Shown piece by piece: positions 26,838 to 35,331 of a stretch of DNA of 64,000 nucleotides. Below the pieces are notes generated by a model. The model made no database searches and was not told the DNA's origin. It saw nothing but the letters and a program-made list of their open reading frames with translations. Every line of letters starts with the position of its first letter. Within the stretch, counting starts at the first letter, position 1. The position numbers and the translations under genes were made by a program. The stretch spans positions 403,740-467,739 of the forward strand of contig NZ_AFWV01000002.1 in the NCBI RefSeq assembly GCF_000223985.1, in the 5' to 3' direction. The stretch is from Thiocapsa marina 5811 (GTDB taxonomy: Bacteria > Pseudomonadota > Gammaproteobacteria > Chromatiales > Chromatiaceae).

Positions 26838-27671
26838 ATGATGACGGCAGGTCAAGCAACGATGGCGCCGGCTGAAGCCGCCACCGCGGTCCACGCCGAG
26901 CCGGCAATCAGCGTGCGCAACCTGCGCATGGGCTACGGCACCAAGGTGCTGCTGGATAAAGCATCCTTCGATGTGCAGCGGGGGGAGATCGTGGTGATCC
27001 TCGGCGGCTCGGGTTGCGGCAAGTCGAGCCTGATGAAGAACATCATCGGCCTCTACCCACCCATGGCGGGTGATGTGCTGATCGCCGGGGACAGTATCGT
27101 CAGCGCGCGCCCAGCGGATAAGGCGCGTATCCAGCGCAAGCTCGGGATCATGTACCAGAGCGGCGCACTGTTCGGGTCGCTGACGGTGCTGGAGAACGTC
27201 CGCTTCCCCCTGGACGAGTTCACCGACATCGGCCCGTCGCAGAAAGACCTTGTCGCGCGCCTGCTGCTGCGTACCGTGGAGATGGGGTATGCCGAGTCGC
27301 TGATGCCGGGCGAGCTCTCCGGCGGGATGCTCAAGCGCGCCGGCATCGCCCGCGCCATGGCGCTCGGTTGCGATATCCTGCTGCTCGACGAGCCCTCCGC
27401 CGGGTTGGACCCGATCACTGCAGCGAACCTCGACCGCACCATCCTTCGGCTGCGCGAAAACCTCGGCTTCACCTTTGTCGTCGTCACCCACGAGCTCTCG
27501 AGCATCTTCACCATCGCCGACCGGGCTGTGATGCTCGACCCCGTTTCGCGTCGTATCATCGCGCAGGGCAAGCCCTCGGAGCTGCGCGATCAGAGCAAGG
27601 ATCCGCGGGTGCGGCAGTTCTTCAACCGCGAGCCGGATGCGCTGCCCGACGCCGGCACCAAGAGGACATGA
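26838..27671 (+). CDS. ABC transporter ATP-binding protein, MlaF-like
   Basis: ATPase subunit of 277 residues for the preceding permease, seven bases downstream of it. Walker A is GGSGCGKSSLMKNI, the Q-loop region is LGIMYQSGALFGSLTVLENV, the signature is LSGGMLKRAGIARAMAL, Walker B is CDILLLDEPSAGLDP, and the H-loop is VVVTHELSSIF. The LSGGM-(L/Q)-KR variant is typical of MlaF-type ATPases. It powers movement of phospholipid or another hydrophobic molecule between the inner membrane and the MCE protein. The stop overlaps an ATG of the next gene's frame (ATGA at 27668). Confidence 0.92.
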   Translation: MMTAGQATMAPAEAATAVHAEPAISVRNLRMGYGTKVLLDKASFDVQRGEIVVILGGSGCGKSSLMKNIIGLYPPMAGDVLIAGDSIVSARPADKARIQRKLGIMYQSGALFGSLTVLENVRFPLDEFTDIGPSQKDLVARLLLRTVEMGYAESLMPGELSGGMLKRAGIARAMALGCDILLLDEPSAGLDPITAANLDRTILRLRENLGFTFVVVTHELSSIFTIADRAVMLDPVSRRIIAQGKPSELRDQSKDPRVRQFFNREPDALPDAGTKRT

Positions 27672-27688
27672 GCCCAGAGGACATCAGC

Positions 27689-28747
27689 ATGGCCGAGAAG
27701 CAACGCTATCGCCGGCTCGGGTTGTTCGTGGTCCTGGCGCTGACCATTTTGGCCGGCCTGCTGTTCGTGCTGGGCGGTCGCTCGCTGTTCGCCCCGACAC
27801 TGGTGTTCGAGACCTACTTCGACAAGTCGGTCTCCGGGCTGGGTGTCGGCGCCCAGGTGAGCTTCCGCGGGGTTCCGCTGGGGCAGGTCAGCGAGATCGT
27901 CATGTCGACCGTCGCCTACGAGAACGGTGTGCCGTTCGAGCAGCGAGCCGCCTTCATTGTCGTTAGAACGAAGCTCAGCGCAACGTCGGCGCAGGTCGAA
28001 CAGTGGCAGGCCGAGCTCCCCGAGTATGTTCGACGGGGGCTACGGGCACAGACCCAGCTCGCCGGGATCACCGGCCAGCAGTACCTGGCGCTCGACTACT
28101 TCGATCCGGAGAAGTACCCGGAACCCACCGTTGCCTGGACGCCGGACTATCCCGTCGTGCCTTCGGCGCCCAGCATGACCGGTGAGATCATCGGATCGGC
28201 CCAGCAGTTTCTGGCCAGCCTGAACGAGGCGGACATCGGTTCCCTCGGCCAGAACCTCGATCGTCTTGTGCTGACCCTTGACGACAAGATCGGGCGCGTG
28301 CCGGTGGACGCGCTTTCCGCCGATGCCGACAGCTTGATCAAGGAAGCGCGCACCCTGGTCGAACACCTGGACGAGGTGATCACCCAGGCGCCGATCGACG
28401 AGGCCGTCGGCGACATCGCGTCTGCCTCTGCCCGGTTGAACGCGCTGCTGGCGTTGCCGGCCTTGGAGCAGACCCTCGACAACACCGCCGCGCTGACGAA
28501 CCGTCTGCGCACCTTGGCCGCGCGCGAGGAGCTCGACACCATGATTGCGAGTCTCGCGCGCGCCGTGCAGCGTATCGATGCCCTCGTCGGCGACAACCAG
28601 TACGACGTGCGCGTGGTCGTTGAAGACCTCCGCGCGACAGCCGACAACCTGCGAACGCTTTCGGAGACCGCGAAGCGCTATCCGGCGGGCGTCCTGTTCG
28701 GCGCTCCGCCCAAAAAGGCCGACTTTCCATGGAATCGAACCAAATGA
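27689..28747 (+). CDS. MCE-domain (MlaD-like) substrate-binding protein
   Basis: Periplasmic membrane-anchored MCE protein of 352 residues. One N-terminal transmembrane helix (LGLFVVLALTILAGLLFVLG) is followed by the MCE domain, beginning near LVFETYFDKSVSGLGVGAQV and SFRGVPLGQVSEI. A long helical C-terminal part (about 150-340) should form the tunnel seen in MCE proteins. ATG 27689 has AGAGG at suitable distance; an in-frame ATG at 27668 overlapping the previous stop is the alternative. Its length is nearer PqiB/YebT-neighbour or Mce-type proteins than the ~180-residue MlaD, and only one MCE domain is seen. Confidence 0.88.
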   Translation: MAEKQRYRRLGLFVVLALTILAGLLFVLGGRSLFAPTLVFETYFDKSVSGLGVGAQVSFRGVPLGQVSEIVMSTVAYENGVPFEQRAAFIVVRTKLSATSAQVEQWQAELPEYVRRGLRAQTQLAGITGQQYLALDYFDPEKYPEPTVAWTPDYPVVPSAPSMTGEIIGSAQQFLASLNEADIGSLGQNLDRLVLTLDDKIGRVPVDALSADADSLIKEARTLVEHLDEVITQAPIDEAVGDIASASARLNALLALPALEQTLDNTAALTNRLRTLAAREELDTMIASLARAVQRIDALVGDNQYDVRVVVEDLRATADNLRTLSETAKRYPAGVLFGAPPKKADFPWNRTK

Positions 28748-29385
28748 AACGGCAGTGCACGGCTTTCCGGTTGCCGGCGATCCTGACGGGCGCCCTGTTC
28801 GCCGGGACGCTGATCCCGGTGTGGCTGCTTGGCGGCTGCGCCATCGGCAAGCCGGTGCCCGAGGCCGCTCTCTACGCGATCGAACCAACACCACCAACAT
28901 CGAGCCTGCCGCGCAAACCGCAAACCCTGACCATGGGCCGGGTGCGCGTTGCCCCGGTCTACGCCGGCAAATCTTTGGTGTTTCGGGTCGATGACGTTCG
29001 CTATGCCAGCGACTTTTACAATGCGTTCATCGCCGAGCCAGACGACATGCTCGCCTCGCGCATCGCGGCGTGGCTTGATCGGGCGGGCCCGTTCCAGTCC
29101 GTCGCTCAGCCGGGTAACCGCCACGGTTCGAGCTATGTGCTCGACGCCGTGGTCAACGAGCTGTACGGCGACTTCCGGGCCGGTCGGGCGCCGGAAGCCG
29201 TGATCACGATCCAGTTTCGGTTGATGGACCTGACCGGAATCAGCCCCAGCCCCATTCTGGAGCGGACCATCGGCCGGCGAGTGCGCTTGCCCGAGCAGAG
29301 TCCCGAGGCCCTGATCCGCGGGTATGGGGAGGCACTCGGCGAGATCCTGGCTGAACTGGCAATCGCCCTTGCCGATGCGCTTTGA
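28744..29385 (+). CDS. ABC-type transport auxiliary lipoprotein (PqiC-like)
   Basis: Lipoprotein of 213 residues. After ATG 28744 (overlapping the previous TGA) comes a hydrophobic segment and a lipobox, WLLGGC, giving Cys ~36 as lipidation site. The body, with YAIEPTPPTSS, RVRVAPVYAGKSLVFRVDD, YASDFYNAFIAEPDDML, VNELYGDFR and QFRLMDL, fits the ABC_trans_aux family found with MCE systems and PqiABC. It probably sits in the outer membrane as the far end of the transporter. Last gene of the operon; its 3' end lies against the truncated HlyD gene on the other strand. Confidence 0.85.
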   Translation: MKRQCTAFRLPAILTGALFAGTLIPVWLLGGCAIGKPVPEAALYAIEPTPPTSSLPRKPQTLTMGRVRVAPVYAGKSLVFRVDDVRYASDFYNAFIAEPDDMLASRIAAWLDRAGPFQSVAQPGNRHGSSYVLDAVVNELYGDFRAGRAPEAVITIQFRLMDLTGISPSPILERTIGRRVRLPEQSPEALIRGYGEALGEILAELAIALADAL

Positions 29386-30292
29386 TCGTGGCCTTGCAGG
29401 GGCTGGTCGGGATAGGTCATCAGGGTGATGACGGCAGGGTCGCCGGCGCGCATGTCGCCGACCAGGCTCTCGCGGAAGTAGCCGTGCACCCGTGCACCCA
29501 GAAGCTCGCTGCGTCAACCAGCGCCAGCGCCGGCTGGTTGGAGACCGCCTGGCTGCCGAGGCGCAGGTTGAGGTTGGTGACATAGCCGTCCACCGAGGCG
29601 CGCACCTGCGTGAATTCCAGGTCCATCTGCGCCGTCTCCAGCGCGGCCTTGGCGGCACGTAGTTGGGCGTTGTCCTCGCCCGGGGCGCCCAACTCGGCCC
29701 TGGCCCGCGCCAGTTGGGCCTGGGACTGGAGCTTCGCCGAGTCGGCCTGGGTGAGCTGCGCCTGGGCCTTGGCGAGGTCGGCCTGGGCCACGTCGTTGGC
29801 GGCCACGGCCTCATCATAGGTGCGCTTGGCGACGTCACCCTTCGCCACCAGTTTAGTTGCGCGCTCGAAGTCGGCCTTGGTCTTGACCACGGTGACCTCG
29901 GCGCTGTTCACGGCGAATTCGGCCTGCTTGATACCGGACTCCGCCTGTTCCAGGGCCGCCTCGGCGGACTTGACCTGCGTCTCCAGGTCCTTGATGCGAT
30001 CGCGGGTCTGGTCGAGGTTGGCCTTGGCCTGGTCAAGGGCCGCCTGATAGGTGCGCGGGTCGATCTCGAACAGCAGATCGCCCGCCTTGACGAACTGGTT
30101 GTCCTTGATCGGCAGGGCAACGATCGGCGCCGACACCCGCGGCGCGATCTGGATGACGTTGGCACGCACCTGACCGTCGCGGGTCCAGGGGTTGGTGACA
30201 TAGACCCAGTATTTCCAGAAGACCAGCCCGACGGCGACCAGGACCACGACGCCGGTCAGGACGTATCTCAGCAGTGCGGGGATTTTGCTCAT
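29386..30292 (-). pseudogene. HlyD-family efflux adaptor, frameshifted and 3'-truncated
   Basis: Membrane-fusion (periplasmic adaptor) protein of the EmrA/AaeA type. The N-terminus is intact: one membrane helix (VLTGVVVLVAVGLVFWKYWV), NPWTRDGQVRANVIQIAPRV, a lipoyl half-motif, and a long coiled coil. At 29483-29498 the 8-bp unit CGTGCACC is present twice in tandem. Removing one unit restores the family sequence FWVHGYFRESLVGDMRAGDP; with both, the frame shifts and stops at 29420. Even after restoring the frame, homology ends near 29390 at the lipoprotein gene, so the C-terminal ~50-60 residues are lost. Partner of the FUSC fragment upstream. Confidence 0.85.
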
Positions 30293-30337
30293 GACGGGAT
30301 GACGAGGCTTCCGATGATCACGGTATAGATCACCGGG

Positions 30338-31330
30338 TTAAAAACGTGCCTCGCGCAGGCGCTGCCAGTCGATCACGGCCGTTTGTTTCGCGAACGCGAT
30401 GACCGCCTCGGAGAGGCCCCGGTGGGTGCCGAGGAGGCCGTAGGCGCGCTCGGCCTTCGCTGCCGGGATGCTGATGGTGTCTGCTTTGTTCAGCGCCGCT
30501 TCGATGTGCGCCTCCAGGCGCTCGAGCTTGGCGTCCAGCAGGGCGCGGAAGCCGGCATGATCCGCCGCATCGGGATCGAGCGATAGGCGCCGGAAAATCT
30601 CTTTCAGACCGGTGCGCCAGGTGTCGATCTCATTTTGCACCTCCGGCCCCGTGGACACGGAGCGGACCGCGGCGCGCGCTTCGAGGGTTTCCTGCATCCG
30701 GTAGCCGAGCGCCTGGATATCGGTGGCGAGGGCCTGTAGCTGCTCAGGCGTGGTGCCGGCCAGCAGCTTGGGGTCGATGGACTTGCCCCAGAGCGAAATC
30801 GTTTGTGGCAAGGTCGCGATCTGTCCGGCATGGTAGGACCGGCGCCAGCGCTGCAGCCGTGTCGGACGGCGGGCTGAATCCGAATCCGGGTCCCAGCCCA
30901 GGGTCGAGACCAGGTACTCGCAACTGCGGAAGAAGCGGCGCAGGAGGCGAACAAACGCCTTCTCCGGTTGCGGCGAGAACGGCACATAGGCCGCGAGGGC
31001 GAGGATCATGAAGACCAGCACAAACATCAGGGCCGTGTTGGCGAGGGACAGAAAGCTGTAGCTCTGCGCATTGGAGATGCCCGCCATGGTGAAAAAGATC
31101 GCCAACCCGGCCACCCGCCCGAGGATCTGCTGCGGTTTGTAAAACAGGTAGCCGATGGCGAAGGTCACGGCGAAGATCAGCCACCCGAGCTCGGTGAAGC
31201 TCGACAGCCGCGGCATGACGAAGATGTACAGGATGCTCGCGAAGGCGATGGACAGGGCAACGGGCTTGAAGGCGAGGCGCATGGGCAACTGCGGGTTCGT
31301 GGCCAGGGTCACTCCCAGGGAGCCCGTCAT
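30338..31330 (-). pseudogene. FUSC-family efflux membrane protein, 5'-truncated
   Basis: C-terminal half of a FUSC/AaeB-like inner-membrane protein: FKPVALSIAFASILYIFVMP, LGWLIFAVTFAIGYLFYKP, LANTALMFVLVFMILALAAY, then a cytosolic helical region to stop. FUSC pumps are ~650-750 residues with two membrane halves; here 330 remain and only the second membrane half is present. An ATG at 31330 exists but has no convincing ribosome site. Homology ends just before the 112-bp repeat at 31415. With the HlyD gene 45 bp downstream it formed an aromatic-acid or drug efflux operon; the small DUF1656 gene usually between them is absent. The fragment may still be translated. Confidence 0.75.
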
Positions 31331-31414
31331 AATGACGCGAGCCTGGCTGTTGCTTGGGCGCTGGTGCTTAACAGGACTGCCGAAAGGACTATGGCTACCC
31401 TGGCGCAGAGAAAT

Positions 31415-31526
31415 TCCGATTTATCAGCGTATTCCCTGGGTAAACTTCGGAGCCTACTGCACCCTCCTTGCGCGCGCCACTGTCCCGAAAGGGACTCTAG
31501 TCAGCCGTGTCGCAGCACGGTAGCGT
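31415..31526 (+). repeat. Dispersed 112-bp repeat, copy 2
   Basis: Same-length match to 4823..4934, in the same orientation, with the conserved hairpin GTCCC-GAAA-GGGAC followed by TCTAGTCA and GTGTCGCAGCA. It lies between the broken 5' end of the FUSC gene (minus strand) and the ribosome site of the amidohydrolase gene (plus strand), so it may also carry signals for the latter. Confidence 0.8.
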
Positions 31527-31557
31527 GAGGCGCCGCGCCAGCCAAAGGAGCATCCAG

Positions 31558-33228
31558 ATGCAACGAACATCAAGCCTATTGAGACGCCTTGGCAAGGCCA
31601 GCCTCGTCTGCGGGCTCCTCGCGGCCGCGCAGGTTGCCGCAGCCCAGGACTACGACCTGGTCATTGTCAACGGTCGGGTCATGGACCCGGAGACGATGTA
31701 CGACGCCCTCGCCAACGTCGGCATCAAGGATGGCCGAATCAGTGTTATCACCAACGACGACATCACCGGCGCCGAGACGATCGACGCCACAGGTCATGTG
31801 GTTGCGCCTGGGTTCATCGACACCCACTGGCACTCCGACCGGCCCTGGACCAACAAGTTGGCCCTGCGCGACGGCCGGACCACCGCGCTGGATCTGGAGC
31901 TCGGTACCCATGGGCCGTTCATCGCGCAGTGGTACAAGGAGCGTGAAGGCAAGAACCAGCTGAACTACGGTCAGGCGGTGGCGCATGAGTTCGCCCGCGC
32001 CGAGGTGCTCGACGGCTTCCAGGGTGCACAGGATATCTACAGCGCCATCGAGAGCCGTAAGGCGGATGGCTGGTGCTGCCGCAAGCCCACCCTGGAGGAG
32101 GGCAATCGGATCCTTGCGCTGTTGGACGAGGGGTTGCAGGCCGGCGGTCTCGGCCTCGGCTCGACCCTCGGTTACATGCGCACCGGCGTTTCCGCGCGCG
32201 AGTTTTTCGAGCTACAGCGCCTTGCCGGACACTATGGTCGGCAAACCGGCGCCCACTTTCGCTATACCCCGGGTGACGAGGTCACCGAGAGCAACGGGAT
32301 TCAGGAATTGCTGGCCAACGCGGCGGCCCTGGGCGCTCCGGCGTTGGCCTGCCACTTCAACAACCCCGGCTACAACCTGGTGCACGAGCTGCTGGTGCGG
32401 ATGCGCGAGCGCGGCATGAATGTCTGGGGCGAGATCTACCCCTATGCCGCCGGCTCCACAGCCCTGAACGCCGTCTTCCTTGAGCCGGAGGTCTGGGTCA
32501 ATCAGCTCGGCTACAGGTACGAGGACACCATTCAGGATGTCGCGACCGGGGAGTGGTACACCCAGCAGAGCCGCGAAGAGATGCTCAAACAGGAGCCGAC
32601 GCGGGCGGTGCTCGTGTTCAAGATGCCCGAGTCGGCGATTCTCGATTGGCTCAGGCTGCCGGACGTGGCACTGATCACGGACGGCATGCCGCTGATTCCC
32701 TATGACGGTCTGAGCTGGGACACCCCCTACGATCAGCTGCCCAACACCCATCCGCGGACGGCCGGCACCTATGCCAAGGCGCTGCGGCTGGCCAGGGAGA
32801 ACAACATCCCGCTCATGCAGATCGTTGCGATGTCCAGTTACAACTCCGCCCGGCCGCTGGGCAAGATGGGCCTGAAGGCCATGCAGGAGCGGGGCCGCCT
32901 GCAAGCAGGCATGGTCGCGGACATCACCATCTTCGACCCGGAGACGGTCACCGACAATGCGACCTACGAACAGGGCGCACAGCCATCCACGGGCATTCCA
33001 CATGTCATCGTCAATGGCCAAATCGTGGTCAAGGACTCGACGGTGCTCAAAGGCGTCAATCCCGGGCAACCGATTCGCTATGAGCCAGAAAAGAGCCGAT
33101 TTGAGCCGCTCACCCTTGAGCACTGGACGCAGCAATTTTACACCTCACCGGTGGACTTCGGCGGCGGCTTGCCCGGTGATCAGCCGCGCAAAGTCGGAGT
33201 GCCTGAGGTAGAGCCGCACATCCATTGA
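31558..33228 (+). CDS. Exported amidohydrolase, N-acyl-D-amino-acid deacylase family
   Basis: Metal-dependent amidohydrolase of 556 residues with a signal peptide (GKASLVCGLLAAAQVAAA), unusual for D-aminoacylases, which are mostly cytosolic. Landmarks are YDLVIVNGRVMDPET, the metal ligand motif GFIDTHWHSD (HxH), LELGTHGPF, GAHFRYTPGDEV, and the C-terminal RGRLQAGMVADITIFDPETV typical of the family. ATG 31558 follows AAAGGAG. Relatives cleave N-acyl-D-amino acids, dihydropyrimidines or allantoin-like amides; the substrate here is open. It stands alone between degraded regions. Confidence 0.82.
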   Translation: MQRTSSLLRRLGKASLVCGLLAAAQVAAAQDYDLVIVNGRVMDPETMYDALANVGIKDGRISVITNDDITGAETIDATGHVVAPGFIDTHWHSDRPWTNKLALRDGRTTALDLELGTHGPFIAQWYKEREGKNQLNYGQAVAHEFARAEVLDGFQGAQDIYSAIESRKADGWCCRKPTLEEGNRILALLDEGLQAGGLGLGSTLGYMRTGVSAREFFELQRLAGHYGRQTGAHFRYTPGDEVTESNGIQELLANAAALGAPALACHFNNPGYNLVHELLVRMRERGMNVWGEIYPYAAGSTALNAVFLEPEVWVNQLGYRYEDTIQDVATGEWYTQQSREEMLKQEPTRAVLVFKMPESAILDWLRLPDVALITDGMPLIPYDGLSWDTPYDQLPNTHPRTAGTYAKALRLARENNIPLMQIVAMSSYNSARPLGKMGLKAMQERGRLQAGMVADITIFDPETVTDNATYEQGAQPSTGIPHVIVNGQIVVKDSTVLKGVNPGQPIRYEPEKSRFEPLTLEHWTQQFYTSPVDFGGGLPGDQPRKVGVPEVEPHIH

Positions 33229-33973
33229 GGTGCTGGCCAGCGGCTTCGCCCTCGCAATGGATTGGCCCAAGCCGATGTGAGCCGGCATGGCGGCAGCTTT
33301 GTGCGGTCTGAGCGCGGCTGGGGAATCCTTCAACAAAGGGACTCTGCCGCGTTGTGGGGACCTGGCTCACAGTACCCCTGGCTGGTGCTGCTTCTGATCG
33401 GATTGTTCGCCTAGGATCGTTGTGGGCATGCTTGAACGCATCCAGTGTCGGCAATGCGACGAATCCTGGCTTCCAAAATCTAGGCGTCGATGACCAGATT
33501 CACCGTTCAGGAGAGGGTCGAGGATTTCCCGCGGATTGGAAAAACTACCGACCACACGTCTTCCGCTGCGGACCCAAATAGCTGGAAACAAAGGTTGCAG
33601 TGGTGAGCCACAGTCCGCCTCCTGAATGTCTCTTATTGGCCGACAACGACCTTTCAGGACGGCAAGACTGAACGGCCGCGACTGACCGCTGATGGGGCCC
33701 AGCCGCCGCCTGCACCGGCGACTCGACTGACAGGAATCCGTGCATCGGTCGCCGGATTTTCCAGTGTCGAGATCCGGTCTTTGCGGAGGCCTATCTGTTG
33801 CAGCAGGTTCCGAGGCCTCGGCGTTTTGCGGGTAATCAAGGCGCGCACCGTTTCTTGAAGGCTCAAGCGGCGTGTGGACACCCTCACGAGAAGCGAAGTC
33901 ATCCGACGGAATTGGTCAGCGGCACCCAATCTGCGGACCTTTCATCGAAGCCCCGAATCAACGCCATCACGAG
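33229..33973 (+). other. Gene-free stretch between amidohydrolase and M48 remnant
   Basis: About 745 bases without a recognisable gene on either strand. Short frames lack ribosome sites and match no family known to me. The stretch around 33625-33700 (TATTGGCCGACAACGACC and following) looks like eroded intergenic or mobile-element sequence, but this cannot be confirmed by eye. Confidence 0.45.
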
Positions 33974-34521
33974 ATGCACACTCGACGCCCCCATCCGTTG
34001 CGCTCCCTTTTTTTGCCCGTCCTGCCGCCGGCCGCCCCTGTTCGGTACCGGATGCGAGGAGTCCCCCACGGGCCGCAAACAGGTCGCGCCGGTGCCGGAG
34101 GCGCAGATGACTGCGCTCGGTGAACGCGGCTTCGAGGAGCTGCTTCGGACCCCGCCGCTAAACGCCGATCCGCGTGCGTGCCGACGTGGGTCGCGTCGCC
34201 GAGGCGTTGGTGGAGGCCCTGCCGCAGCCGTATGGGCGTTGGTCCATCGCCGTCTTCGACGACCCCACGCCCAACGCCTTCGCACTGCCCGGCGGGAAGA
34301 TCGGCGTGCATGCCGGCATGCTGGCTGTCGTCCGCACGCCGGATCAGCTCGCCGCCGTCATCGCCCATGAGATCGGGCATGTGCTGGCGGACCACTCGAA
34401 CGAGCGCTTGACTCAGGAGCTCGCGGTCCAAGGCGGGCTGATGCTGGTGGATCTGTTCGCGGATGAACCGGGGATACGGCGTTTGGCGGTAGTGGCTTCC
34501 AGTCGAGATATCGACGTCTAG
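33974..34521 (+). pseudogene. M48-family metallopeptidase lipoprotein (LoiP/YggG-like), frameshifted and truncated
   Basis: Three frames together read as the first half of an M48 zinc peptidase. The signal begins MHTRRPHPLRSLFLPVLPP, shifts frame near 34040 into a lipobox-like LFGTGCEESPTGRKQVAPVP, continues QMTALGERGFEELLRT, and shifts again near 34165 into VGRVAEALVEALPQPYG, DDPTPNAFALPGGKIGVHAG and the zinc motif HEIGH. The frame then ends at 34521 after DEPGIRRLA, without the Glu ligand region (~100 residues) that follows in intact members. It is inactive. Its last bases overlap the end of the convergent HxlR gene. Confidence 0.75.
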
Positions 34522-34874
34522 CTATCCGGCAGATCCCCTTTATCCGCTTTTCCCGGTTCCTCGTCCAAGGTCCTGATCCGATCGATGATGTCCACCAGCT
34601 TCCGACCCTTATCGGTGAGTCTGTACTCCGTCCGGGGCGGCGACTCGGCGAAGATCTGCTTCGACAGCAACTCGTATTGGGTCAGCTTGCGCAGTCGTTC
34701 CGACAGGACCTTGGTTGAGATTCCGTCGATATGGCGTTCCAAGGCGCCGGGCCGTGCGATGCCGGCACCGACGGCTTGCAGAACCGAGACCGACCACTTG
34801 CAGCCGACCACGTCTTCGAGTTTTTTGTAGGTCGATCGAAGCGGCGGCGATGATTTTTTTATTCGTTTTTGCAT
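34518..34874 (-). CDS. HxlR-family winged-helix transcriptional regulator
   Basis: DNA-binding protein of 118 residues of the HxlR (MarR-like) family, members of which often sense thiol-reactive or quinone compounds through a single Cys. Visible are LEDVVGCKWSVSVLQAV (the conserved Cys-Lys-Trp at the start of the wing-helix domain), RHIDGISTKVLSERLRKLTQ as recognition region, and PPRTEYRLTDKGRKLVDIID. ATG 34874 is chosen, since upstream in-frame residues do not look like the family. It is divergent from the small CPVC thiol protein and is the likely regulator of that gene and itself. Confidence 0.9.
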   Translation of the reverse strand: MQKRIKKSSPPLRSTYKKLEDVVGCKWSVSVLQAVGAGIARPGALERHIDGISTKVLSERLRKLTQYELLSKQIFAESPPRTEYRLTDKGRKLVDIIDRIRTLDEEPGKADKGDLPDS

Positions 34875-34889
34875 CAGTAAATTACACCA

Positions 34890-34961
34890 AAAAGTGCTCC
34901 GCTCACCGAAAAGTGCCCGCTGTTCGATCCAGCCTGATGCGCCCAACATCCATATCAGGCT
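34890..34961. promoter_or_regulatory. Candidate operators between hxlR-like and thiol-protein genes
   Basis: The 128-bp divergent gap holds two direct AAAAGTGC copies (34890-34897 and 34909-34916, 19 bp apart) embedded in longer matching sequence, and a perfect inverted repeat AGCCTGAT / ATCAGGCT (34931-34938 and 34954-34961). Either could be the HxlR binding site. This is positional inference only. Confidence 0.45.
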
Positions 34962-35002
34962 TCTGCAGCATGCCGAGGCCATCCATCCAAACGGAGACCA
35001 AG

Positions 35003-35239
35003 ATGAAGAGCAAAGCGATCTTCTATCATGCCGGTTGCCCTGTCTGCATCGCGGCCGAGCAAAATCTCGCCAGTGCGATCGACCCTGCGAGGTATGAGGT
35101 CGAGGTCGTCCATCTCGGCAGCGATCGTTCGCGCCTGGAGGAGGCGGAGGGATTCGGAGTCAAATCGGTGCCGGCCCTGGTCTTGGACGGGGCCGCATTT
35201 CATATCAATTTCGGAGCCGGGATCGACGCGCTGAGATGA
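35003..35239 (+). CDS. Small thioredoxin/glutaredoxin-like protein with CPVC motif
   Basis: Thiol-disulfide protein of 78 residues with a redox-type FYHAGCPVCIAAEQ motif near the N-terminus and the cis-Pro region GVKSVPALVLDGAAFHINFG, so the minimal glutaredoxin/thioredoxin fold is complete. ATG 35003 is preceded by ACGGAGACC. Such short CPxC proteins probably reduce small disulfides or partner proteins in the cytosol. The adjacent divergent HxlR regulator suggests induction by thiol stress. Confidence 0.85.
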   Translation: MKSKAIFYHAGCPVCIAAEQNLASAIDPARYEVEVVHLGSDRSRLEEAEGFGVKSVPALVLDGAAFHINFGAGIDALR

Positions 35240-35331
35240 TCCTTGCGACGGATCTCGTGTCCGGAGGGCACGGAGACGCCGGCAACCCCGGCACCGGCAA
35301 TGCCGTCGCCGGGGATCCGGCCCGCACCGCG

